From Eledone cirrhosa (Eukaryota; Mollusca; Cephalopoda; Octopoda; Eledonidae): a stretch of DNA of 64,000 nucleotides. The notes below the pieces were generated by a model, which was given only the letters and a program-made list of their open reading frames with translations, had not been told where the DNA came from and ran no database searches. The stretch covers positions 75,188,740 through 75,252,739 of the forward strand of contig OZ024743.1 in NCBI GenBank assembly GCA_964016885.1. Reading direction: 5' to 3'. Below, in pieces: positions 7,389 through 16,840 of this stretch (within the stretch, counting starts at the first letter, position 1; every line of letters starts with the position of its first letter). The translations under genes and the position numbers were made by a program.

Positions 7389-8656
7389 TCTATATATATA
7401 AAACTGAGGTTGTCTGTCTGTCTATCGATTTTTGGCACACATCTCCTCTTAGAATCTCTCACGGAATTGCACCGAAATTGCTATACTTGTACATTGAGCC
7501 CTAGCGAAGACATCGGAAAAAAAATATTTCAAATTGACCCGCCCTATCTGACGAAATCGAATATAATGTATCGATTTTTTAGCGTAAGTGATCAGTTATT
7601 TCCCTTTGTTCTGTTTACATTCAGCGTAGCGTCTTACGTTCTCTTTACATTTTCTGCGTGCAAAAATTAAAAAAATGATTTCCCTTTGTTCGGTTTACAT
7701 TCAGCGTAGCGTCTTACGTTCTGTTTACATTTTCTGCGTGCAAAAATTAAAAAAATTACGCTGGCAAAAATTAAAAAAATTACGCTGGCTTTCTCAGCGT
7801 TTAAAATGACATTAACACAATACACGAACAGTTGTCGAGCCAGCAAAATTTTGACCTGCAAAATTCATCAGTTCGAACACTAAGCTTCCATTTTGCTTCA
7901 TTTCCATTTAAAAGCCTTTTAAAACAATATTTTTACTTGAAAACAAGTCTATTTAAAGACTACGTAAAACAAGCAAATATTTCGTAAAAAAAAGCAAAAA
8001 TTATATAAGTTTATTTAAAATATATGTATCTGTAAATTTCGTTAGGCGTGCAGACAGACAGTCGTGCAGACAGACAGTCGTGCAGAGAGGTGATATAGGC
8101 GTGCAGACAGACAGTCGTGCAGAGAGGTGATATAGGCGTGCAGACAGACAGTCGTGCAGAGAGTTGATATAGGCGTGCAGACAGACAGTCGTGCAGAGAG
8201 GTGATATAGGCGTGCAGACAGACAGTCGTGCAGACAGACAGTCGTGCAGAGAGGTGATATAGGCGTGCAGACAGACAGTCGTGCAGAGAGGTGATATAGG
8301 CGTGCAGACAGATAGTCGTGCAGAGAGGTGATATAGGCGTGCAGACAGACATAACTGATAATTTGGTTACGCTAATGTTTTTCTCTGCGTTGCAGTGTTT
8401 ACATTTTCGATCTTTGTTAATAAATAACCAGTGCAGTTTCTATCCCCAGCATCCTCTTTTGTTATAACATTTGGGTTATCGTTATGTTTTCTTAACTTCA
8501 TAAGGCATATTGTTGGTTGAGGGAATATTAATCAAAAACACCACATGCAAGTCTGCACAGTAGACACTACAGTTTTTAAGCCAAAAAAGAAACTTAACAT
8601 TGTAACTTTAACACAGCTACTGAGCGACCCCGAGCAACGCCGGGCTTTACTGCTAG
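7389..8656 (+). mobile_element. Non-autonomous Helitron
   Basis: The element starts with TC after an A (A then TCTATATATATAAAACTGAG) and ends in CTAG followed by T (8,653-8,656), as Helitrons inserting between A and T do. A hairpin (CCCG at 8,628-8,631 paired with CGGG at 8,641-8,644) lies 8 bp before the CTAG, as expected for a Helitron terminator. No Rep/helicase frame is present, so it would depend on an autonomous partner. Inside are a tandem duplication of about 78 bp (7,601-7,675 and 7,679-7,755, sharing TTTACATTCAGCGTAGCGTC) and a 37-bp minisatellite at 8,044-8,352. Family assignment is by structure only. Confidence 0.75.
8044..8352. repeat. 37-bp minisatellite within the Helitron
   Basis: About eight units of GGCGTGCAGACAGACAGT, then CGTGCAGAGAGGTGATATA (37 bp). 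Some units carry an extra 16-bp GACAGACAGTCGTGCA piece. One reading frame on the minus strand stays open but encodes only the repeat. Confidence 0.9.
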
Positions 8657-8744
8657 TATATATATATAACTATCATACGGCCTACCGCATACGGACGCTT
8701 TAATCACCCAACACCAATTATATATATATATATATATATATATA
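8657..8744. repeat. Two short (TA)n tracts with spacer
   Basis: A short TA run follows the Helitron CTAG terminus, then about 50 bp of spacer, then (TA)n at 8,718-8,744 leading into the palindrome. Confidence 0.8.
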
Positions 8745-8868
8745 GGAACGAGTAGGACCCCGACGGCTGAGCTCAAGCCGTTTCGACGGCTAATTCTGGA
8801 CTAAATTAGTCCAGAATTAGCCGTCGAAACGGCTTGAGCTCAGCCGTCGGGGTCCTACTCGTTCCTAT
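8742..8868. repeat. Perfect palindrome, 63-bp arms and 1-bp loop
   Basis: Arms 8,742-8,804 and 8,806-8,868 are exact reverse complements around the single A at 8,805. The outer end reads ATAGGAACGAGTAGGACCCC and the inner end CTAATTCTGGACTAA. On the plus strand the right arm reads GAAACGGCT, TGAGCTC, AGCCGTC: a six-pair stem starting with A-T after GAA and ending in TC, as in helix III and the cleavage site of a hammerhead. It is followed by ACTCTACTACCCTAAG as at 5,747. Confidence 0.93.
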
Positions 8869-8944
8869 TACCCACTCTACTACCCTAAGTATTGAGTACT
8901 TTGGTGCGTTATGGTCCACCTGGTTCCTTACCACATTTCCTCCG
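8869..8944 (+). repeat. Sequence shared with the palindrome element at 5,736-5,815
   Basis: CCACTCTACTACCCTAAG, TATTGAGTACTTTGGTGCG and TTATGGTCCACCTGGTTCC recur, with few changes, at 5,745-5,812. Both copies sit between a palindrome and a (TA)n tract, which defines a repeated element of roughly 200 bp. Confidence 0.85.

Positions 8945-9026
<82 letters not shown>
8945..9026. repeat. (TA)n microsatellite
   Basis: About 40 TA units following the shared element sequence. Confidence 0.97.
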
Positions 9027-9029
<3 letters not shown>

Positions 9030-9330
9030 TGTATCCCGGGTTCAATAGGGGGTTAACCACAGTATGTAAGGTACTCAATACATAGCGGAGCATACATTTT
9101 TAATATAGAATTGGCTTCTACGGGACTAGAACTGTTTCATTCGAAGGAAATCATCAGGAAAGCCGACTGTCAATGTGATATGGTGGTATTTATAAGTTTT
9201 CTGGTGGTAGAGGAAGGTGGTGATTGGATGGGTGGAGGTCGTTGGCTGATGGATTTAAAGAATGGGGATTCTTTGAAAAAAACTATATTTAGAGAAGTAC
9301 TCTTTACCTACTTGCATTTTCTACTTGTAT
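9027..9330 (-). other. Retroelement-end sequence with hairpin module
   Basis: Non-coding. On the minus strand it contains the CTGATGA module at 9,118-9,162 and continues toward the (TA)n tract at 9,026. The layout (module, about 100 bp, TA tract) suggests a Penelope-type terminal fragment. No coding homology was found. Confidence 0.4.
9118..9162 (-). other. Hammerhead-like CTGATGA...GAAAC module
   Basis: On the minus strand CTGATGA (9,157-9,151) is followed by TTTCCTTCGAAT and GAAAC (9,138-9,134), then AGTTCTAGTC. CTGATGA and GAAA are the exact core strands of a hammerhead. A possible distal helix I exists: GGCTT just 5' and AAGCC just 3' of the module are complementary. The helix between CTGATGA and GAAA is weak (TTC/GAA) and the base pair next to the cleavage site would be C-C, so this copy is probably degenerate. 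Confidence 0.4.
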
Positions 9331-9404
9331 AAGTGTTCTTGTATGTATGAAAATGTGTATGTATGTTTATATGTACGTATATGTATGTATGCATTTGTGG
9401 TTAT

Positions 9405-9585
9405 ATATATATGTGTGTGTATATTTGTATATATATATATATATATGTGTGTGAGTGTGTATATATGTGTATGTGTGTATATATGTGTATATATATATAT
9501 GTGTGTGTGTGTGTGCGCGCGCGCGTGTGTGTTGGGGGTATGTGTATGTATATATATAGAGAGAGAGAGGGGGGAGGTTGATAGA
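9405..9585. repeat. (TA)n, (GT)n, (GC)n and (GA)n microsatellite cluster
   Basis: Alternating TATATG and GTGTGT tracts, a short GCGCGC run at 9,515-9,524 and a GAGAGA/G-rich end. Reading frames here are repeat artefacts. Confidence 0.93.
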
Positions 9586-9950
9586 TATATAAATAAACAT
9601 TTGTGTGGAAAATGGATGGTTCCTGACGATAGTAAAATAATACAACTATAGCAAAAAGTTCTGTCGCCAAAATCAGGCGCTTTTTATTTCATTAAGAAAG
9701 AAAATAAATATTGTATGAATGAAAATATATGTATTTAGTATTAAGCCATGATTTAATTTTTAAAATAATCGAACATCCGTCGTCCGTTAAAATCAGAAGA
9801 CAGTAATTCAGTACTTTTAAACCGTCTACAATAACTAAAATGTCCTCGTGCTTTTGTTTGTTTGTTCTTGTTTTTATTGTTGTTTTGGTTTTTTTTATTC
9901 TTGTGTTTGTCTGTTTTTGTTTTTTATTTGCTTTGTTTTTTTTTGTATAT
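9586..9950. other. Non-coding spacer, T-rich toward its right end
   Basis: No recognisable element. The last 110 bp is TTTTTGT-rich and abuts the 17-bp minisatellite. Confidence 0.5.
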
Positions 9951-10579
9951 GGCTCCTATACTCCAGTGTTCCTATACTCCAGTGTCTCCTATACTCCAGT
10001 GTCTCCTATACACCAGTGTCTCCTATACTCGAGTGTCTCCTATACTCCAGTGTCTCCTATACACCAGTGCCTCCTATACTCCAGTGTCTCCTATACTCCA
10101 GTGTCTCCTATACACCAGTGCCTCCTATACTCCAGTGTCTCCTATACTCCAGTGTCTCCTATACACCAGTGTCTCCTATACTCGAGTGTCTCCTATACTC
10201 CAGTGTCTCCTATACACCAGTGGCTCCTATACTCCAGTGTCTCCTATACTCCAGTGTCTCCTATACACTAGTGCCACCTATACTCCAGTGTCTCCTATAC
10301 TCCAGTGTCTCCTATACACCAGTGTCTCCTATACTCCAGTGTCTCCTATACACCAGTGTCTCCTATACTCCAGTGTCTCCTATACTCCAGTGTCTCCTAT
10401 ACACCAGTGCCTCCTATACTCCAGTGTCTCCTATAATCCAGTGTCTCCTATACACCAGTGCCACCTATACACCAGTGCCTCCTATACTCCAGTGTCTCCT
10501 ATACACCAGTGTCTCCTATACTCCAGTGTCTCCTATACACCAGTGTCTCCTATACTCCAGTGTCTCCTATACTCCAGTG
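9951..10579. repeat. 17-bp minisatellite (37 units) with a partial 51-bp period
   Basis: The unit is TCTCCTATACTCCAGTG (17 bp). The span is 629 bp, exactly 37 units. Variant units with ACACC in place of ACTCC recur mostly every second or third unit, giving a loose 51-bp higher order. Since 17 is not a multiple of 3, all three plus frames read the same 17-residue cycle. Not a gene. Confidence 0.95.
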
Positions 10580-10697
10580 AAACAGTGAGAATGACACAAA
10601 TATTGGCAAGTCTTGTTGAACTTGTCTTGTTCTCATCATCTGTGTCTTATACATAACTGACTCAATAATGTATTAGTGTAGAGTACACCAACCCAAA

Positions 10698-10714
10698 GAA
10701 GGCGAACTGTCAGA
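10698..10714 (+). mobile_element. 5' head of a cephalopod SINE, left edge of the satellite
   Basis: AAGAAGGCGAACTGTCAGA resembles the cephalopod SINE head as I remember it (AAGGCGGCGAGCTGGCAGAA). It is followed at once by the first satellite monomer, which continues the SINE alignment (CGTTAGAACG against CGTTAGCACG). The matching 3' part of a SINE is at 56,237 on the same strand. The match is short, so on its own it would be weak; the two-sided arrangement is what makes it persuasive. Confidence 0.55.
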
Positions 10715-11173
10715 GTCGTTAGAACGTCAGATAGAATGGTAGGGTGGTTAGAACGTCTGATAGAGTGGTAGAGTGGTTAGAACGTCAGATAGAATGGTAG
10801 AGTGGTTAGAACGTCAGATAGAATGGTAGAGTGGTTAGAACGTCAGATAGAATGGTACAATGGTTAGAACGTCAGATAGAATGGTAGAGTCGTTAGAATG
10901 TCAGGTAGAATGGTAGAGTCGTTAGAAGGTCAGATAGAATGGTAGAATTGTTAGAACGTCAGATAGAATGGTAGAGTGGTTAGAACGTCAAATAGAATAG
11001 TTTGTGATATTGGTAGAGTGGTTAGAACGTCAGATAGAATGGTTTGTGGTATTGGTAGAGTGGTTAGAACGTCTGATAGAGTGGTAGAATGGTTAGAGTC
11101 AGATAGAATGGTAGAGTCGTTAGAATGTCAGATAGAATGGTAGAGTCATTAGAAGGTCAGATAGAATGGTAGA
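10715..11173 (+). repeat. Left edge of the array: 29-bp short monomers
   Basis: The first nine units are 29 bp, equal to the 42-bp monomer without the 13 bases AGTTTGTGGTATT. Two 42-bp units follow from 10,976, then more 29-bp and one 27-bp unit, and from about 11,174 the array is 42-bp throughout. The short units still contain GGTTAGAACGTCAGATAG and TGGTAGAGTGG. Edge units differ most from the array interior, as is usual for satellites. Confidence 0.9.
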
Positions 11174-12504
11174 GTATTTAGAACGTCAAATAGAATAGTT
11201 TGTCATATTGGTAGAGTGGTTAGAAGGTCAGATAGAATGGTTTGTGGTATTGGCAGAGTGGTTAGAACGTCAGATAGAATGGTTTGTGGTATTGGTAGAG
11301 TGGTTAGAACGTCAGATAGAATATATTGTGGTATTGGTAGAGTCCTTAGAACGTCAGATAGAATAGTTTGTGGTATTGGTAGAGTCCTTATAACGTGAGA
11401 TAAAATAGTTTGTGGTATTGGTAGAGTCGTTAGAACGTCAGATAGAACAGTTTGTGGTATTGGTAGAGTCCTTAGAACGTCAGATAGAATAGTTTGTGGT
11501 ATTGGTAGAGTCCTTAGAACGTCAGATAGAATAGTTTGTGATATTGGTAGAGTCATTAGAACGTCAGATAGAATAGTTTGTGGTATTGACAGAGTCGTTA
11601 GAACGTCAGATAGAATAATTTGTGGTAATGGTAGAGTGGTTAGAAAGTCAGATAGAATAGTTTGGTATTGATTGGTAGAGTCGTTATAACGCCAAATAGA
11701 ATAGTTTGTGGTATTGGCAAAGTCGTTATAACGCCAGGTAGAACAGTTTGTGGTATTGGTAGATTCGTTAGAACGTCAGATAGAATAGTTTGTAGTAATG
11801 GTACAGTCTTTAGAACGTTAGATAGAGTTATTTGTGGTATTGGTAGAGTCGATAGAACGTCAGATAGAATAGTTTGTGTTATTGGTAGAGTGGTTAGAAC
11901 GTCACATAGAATAGTTTGTGGTATTGGTAGAGTCTTTAGAACGTCAGATAGAATAGTTTGTGATATTGGTAGAGTCGTTAGAACGTCATATATTAGTGTT
12001 TGTGGTATTGGTAGAGTCGTTAGAACGTCAGATAGAATAGTTTGTGATATTGGTAGAGTCTTTAGAACGTCAGATAGAATAGTTTGTGATATTGGTAGAG
12101 TCGTTAGAACGTCAGATAGTAGTGTTTGTGGTATTGGTAGAGTCGTTAGAACGTCACATAGAGTAGGTTGTGGTATTGGTAGAGTCGTAAAACGTAAGAT
12201 AGAACAGTTTGTGATATTGGTAGAGTCATTAGAACGTCAGATAGAATAGGCTGTGGTATTGGTAGAGTCGATAGAACGTCAGATAGAATAGTTTGTGGTA
12301 TTGGTAGAGTCGTAAAACGTAAGATAGAACAGTTTGTGATATTGCAAGAATCGTTAGAACGTCAGATAGAATACCTTGTGTTATTGGTAGAGTCGTTAGA
12401 ACGCCAGATAGAATAGTTTGTGGTATTGGTTTAGTCGTTAGAACGTCAGATAGAATAGTTTGTGTTATTGGCAGAGTCGTTAGAACGTCAGATAGAATAG
12501 TTTG

Positions 12505-15500
12505 TGGTATTGGTAGAGTGATTAGAACGTCAGATAGAACAGTTTGTGGTATTAGTAGAGTCGTTAGAACGTCAGATAGAACAGTTTGTGGTATTAGTAG
12601 AGTCGTTAGATCGTCAGATAGAACAGTTTGTGGTATTAGTAGAGTCGTTAGAACGTCAGATAGAATAGTTTGTGGTATTGGTAGAGTGATTAGAACGTCA
12701 GATAGAACAGTTTGTGGTATTAGTAGAGTCGTTAGAACGTCAGATAGAATAGTTTGTGGTATTGGTAGAGTGATTAGAACGTCAGATAGAACAGTTTGTG
12801 GTATTAGTAGAGTCGTTAGAACGTCAGATAGAACAGTTTGTGGTATTAGTAGAGTCGTTAGATCGTCAGATAGAACAGTTTGTGGTATTGGTAGAGTCGT
12901 TAGAACATCAGATAGAACAGTTTGTGGTATTGGTAGAGTGATTAGAACGTCAGATAGAACAGTTTGTGGTATTAGTAGAGTCGTTAGAACGTCAGATAGA
13001 ATAGTTTGTGGTATTGGTAGAGTGATTAGAACGTCAGATAGAACAGTTTGTGGTATTAGTAGAGTCGTTAGAACGTCAGATAGAACAGTTTGTGGTATTA
13101 GTAGAGTCGTTAGATCGTCAGATAGAACAGTTTGTGGTATTGGTAGAGTCGTTAGAACATCAGATAGAACAGTTTGTGGTATTGGTAGAGTGATTAGAAC
13201 GTCAGATAGAACAGTTTGTGGTATTAGTAGAGTCGTTAGAACGTCAGATAGAACAGTTTGTGGTATTAGTAGAGTCGTTAGAACGTCAGATAGAAGAGTT
13301 TGTGGTATTAGTAGAGTCGTTAGAACGTCAGATAGAATAGTTTGAGATATTGGTAGAGTCGTTTGAACGTCAGATAGAATAGTTTGTGGTATTGGTAGAG
13401 TGATTAGAACGTCAGATAGAACAGTTTGTGGTATTAGTAGAGTCGTTAGAACGTCAGATAGAACAGTTTGTGGTATTAGTAGAGTCGTTAGAACGTCAGA
13501 TAGAATAGTTTGAGATATTGGTAGAGTCGTTAGAACGTCAGATAGAATAGTTTGTGGTATTGGTAGAGTGATTAGAACGTCAGATAGAACAGTTTGTGGT
13601 ATTGGTAGAGTGATTAGAACGTCAGATAGAACAGTTTGTGGTATTAGTAGAGTCGTTAGAACGTCAGATAGAACAGTTTGTGGTATTAGTAGAGTCGTTA
13701 GAACGTCAGATAGAATAGTTTGAGATATTGGTAGAGTCGTTAGAACGTCAGATAGAATAGTTTGTGGTATTGGTAGAGTGATTAGAACGTCAGATAGAAC
13801 AGTTTGTGGTATTAGTAGAGTCGTTAGAACGTCAGATAGAATAGTTTGAGATATTGGTAGAGTCGTTAGAACGTCAGATAGAATAGTTTGTGGTATTGGT
13901 AGTGTCGTTAGAACGTCAGATAGAACAGTTTGTGGTATTCGTAGAGTCGTTAGAACGTCAGATAGAATAGTTTGTGGTATTGGTAGAGTCGTTAGAACGT
14001 CAGATAGAACAGTTTGTGGTATGCGTAGAGTCGTTAGAACGTCAGATAGAACAGTTTGTGGTATTCGTAGAGTCGTTAGAACGTCAGATAGAACAGTTTG
14101 TGGTATTCGTAGAGTCGTTAGAACGTCAGATAGAACAGTTTGTGGTATTGGTAGAGTCGTTAGAACGTCAGATAGAATAGGCTGTGGTATTGGTAGAGTC
14201 GTTAGAACGTCAGATAGAACAGTTTGTGGTATTAGTAGAGTCGTTAGAACGTCAGATAGAATAGTTTGAGATATTGGTAGAGTCGTTAGAACGTCAGATA
14301 GAATAGTTTGTGGTATTGGTAGAGTGATTAGAACGTCAGATAGAACAGCTTGTGGTATTGGTAGAGTGATTAGAACGTCAGATAGAACAGTTTGTGGTAT
14401 TAGTAGAGTCGTTAGAACGTCAGATAGAACAGTTTGTGGTATTAGTAGAGTCGTTAGGACGTCAGATACAATAGTTTGTGGTATTGGTAGAGTGATTAGA
14501 ACGTCAGATAGAACAGTTTGTGGTATTAGTAGAGTCGTTAGAACGTCAGATACAATAGTTTGTGGTATTGGTAGAGTGATTAGAACGTCAGATAGAACAG
14601 TTTGTGGTATTAGTAGAGTCGTTAGGACGTCAGATAGAACAGTTTGTGGTATTAGTAGAGTCGTTAGAACGTCAGATAGAACAGTTTGTGGTATTAGCAG
14701 AGTCGTTAGAACGTCAGATAGAATAGTTTGAGATATTGGTAGAGTCGTTAGAACGTCAGATAGAATAGTTTGTGGTAATGGTAGAGTCGTTAGAACGTCA
14801 GATAGAATAGTTTGTGGTATTGGTAGAGTGATTAGAACGTCAGATAGAACAGTTTGTGGTATTAGTAGAGTCGTTAGAACGTCAGATAGAACAGTTTGTG
14901 ATATTAGTAGAGTCGTTAGAACGTCAGATAGAATAGTTTGAGATATTGGTAGAGTCGTTAGAACGTCAGATAGAATAGTTTGTGGTATTAGTAGAGTCGT
15001 TAGAACGTCAGATAGAACAGTGTGTGGTATTGGTAGAGTCGTTAGAACGTCAGATAGAACAGTTTGTGGTATTAGTAGAGTCGTTAGAACGTCAGATAGA
15101 ATAGTTTGTGGTATTAGTAGAGTCGTTAGAACGTCAGATAGAACAGTGTGTGGTATTGGTAGAGTCGTTAGAACGTCAGATAGAACAGTTTGTGGTATTA
15201 GTAGAGTCGTTAGAACGTCAGATAGAATAGTTTGTGGTAATGGTAGAGTCGTTAGAACGTCAGATAGAATAGTTTGTGGTATTGGTAGAGTGATTAGAAC
15301 GTCAGATAGAACAGTTTGTGGTATTAGTAGAGTCGTTAGAACGTCAGATAGAACAGTTTGAGATATTGGTAGAGTCGTTAGAACGTCAGATAGAATAGTT
15401 TGTGGTATTAGTAGAGTCGTTAGAACGTCAGATAGAACAGTGTGTGGTATTGGTAGAGTCGTTAGAACGTCAGATAGAACAGTTTGTGGTATTAGTAGAG

Positions 15501-16840
15501 TCGTTAGAACGTCAGATAGAACAGTTTGTGGTATTAGTAGAGTCGTTAGAACATCAGATAGAATGGTTTGTGGTATTGGTAGAGTCGTTAGAACGTCAGA
15601 TAGAATAGTTTGTGGTATTGGTAGAGTCGTTAGAACGTCAGATAGAATGGTTTGTGGCATTGGTAGAGTCGTTAGAACGTCAGATAGAATAGTTTGTGGT
15701 ATTGGTAGAGTCGTTAGAACGTCAGATAGAACAGTTTGTGGTATTGGTAGAGTCGTTAGAACGTCAGATAGAATAGTTTGTGGTATTGGTAGAGTCGTTA
15801 GAACGTCAGATAGAATGGTTTGTGGCATTGGTAGAGTCGTTAGAACGTCAGATAGAACAGTTTGTGGTATTGGTAGAGTCGTTAGAACGTCAGATAGAAT
15901 AGTTTGTGGTATTGGTAGAGTCGTTAGAACGTCAGATAGAATGGTTTGTGGCATTGGTAGAGTCGTTAGAACGTCAGATAGAATAGTTTGTGGTATTGGT
16001 AGAGTCATTAGAACGTCAGATAGAATAGTTTGTGGTATTGGTAGTGTCGTTAGAACGTCAGATAGAACAGTTTGTGGTATTCGTAGAGTCGTTAGAACGT
16101 CAGATAGAATAGTTTGTGGTATTGGTAGAGTCGTTAGAACGACAGATAGAACAGTTTGTGGTATTCGTAGAGTCGTTAGAACGTCAGATAGAATAGTTTG
16201 TGGCATTGGTAGAGTCGTTAGAGTGTCAGATAGAATAGTTTGTGGTATTGGTAGAGTCGTTAGAACGTCAGATAGAACAGTTTGTGGTATTGGTAGAGTC
16301 GTTAGAACGTCAGATAGAACAGTTTGTGGTATTCGTAGAGTCGTTAGAACGTCAGATAGAATAGTTTGTGGTATTGGTAGAGTCGTTAGAACGTCAGATA
16401 GAATACATTGTGGTATTGGTAGAGTCATTAGAACGTCTAATAGAATAGTTTGGGGTATTGGTAGAGTCCTTAGAACGTGAGATAAAATAGTTTGTGGTAT
16501 TGGTAGAGTCGTTAGAACGTCAGATAGAATACATTGTGGTATTGGTAGAGTCATTAGAACGTCTAATAGAATAGTTTGTGGTATTGGTAGAGTCCTTATA
16601 ACGTGAGATAAAATAGTTTGTGGTATTGGTAGAGTCGTTAGAACGTCAGATAGAACAGTTTGTGGTATTAGTAGAGTCGTTAGAACGTCAGATAGAACAG
16701 TTTGTGGTATTAGTAGAGTCGTTAGAACGTCAGATAGAACAGTTTGTGGTATTAGTAGAGTCGTTAGAACGTCAGATAGAACAGTTTGTGGTATTAGTAG
16801 AGTCGTTAGAACGTCAGATAGAATAGTTTGAGATATTGGT
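12505..16840 (+). repeat. Array domain rich in AACAG/ATTAG and stop-containing monomers
   Basis: In this part monomers ending AACAGTTTGTGGTATTAG alternate with AATAGTTTGTGGTATTGG, and units with TTTGAGATATTGG recur (for example near 13,343, 13,510, 13,720, 13,846 and 14,266). The TTTGAGAT type is rare between about 29 and 52 kb. It marks a subfamily domain within the array. Confidence 0.75.

Noticed and set aside
8011..8352. 113-codon Cys/His-containing minus-strand frame that might suggest zinc fingers
   Set aside because: It is a translation of the 37-bp minisatellite inside the Helitron, and the Cys/His spacing follows the repeat rather than a zinc-finger pattern.
9840..10656. Three overlapping plus-strand frames of 143-264 codons
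   Set aside because: They read the same 17-bp minisatellite in three frames. The hydrophobic start comes from T-rich DNA and is not evidence of a signal peptide.
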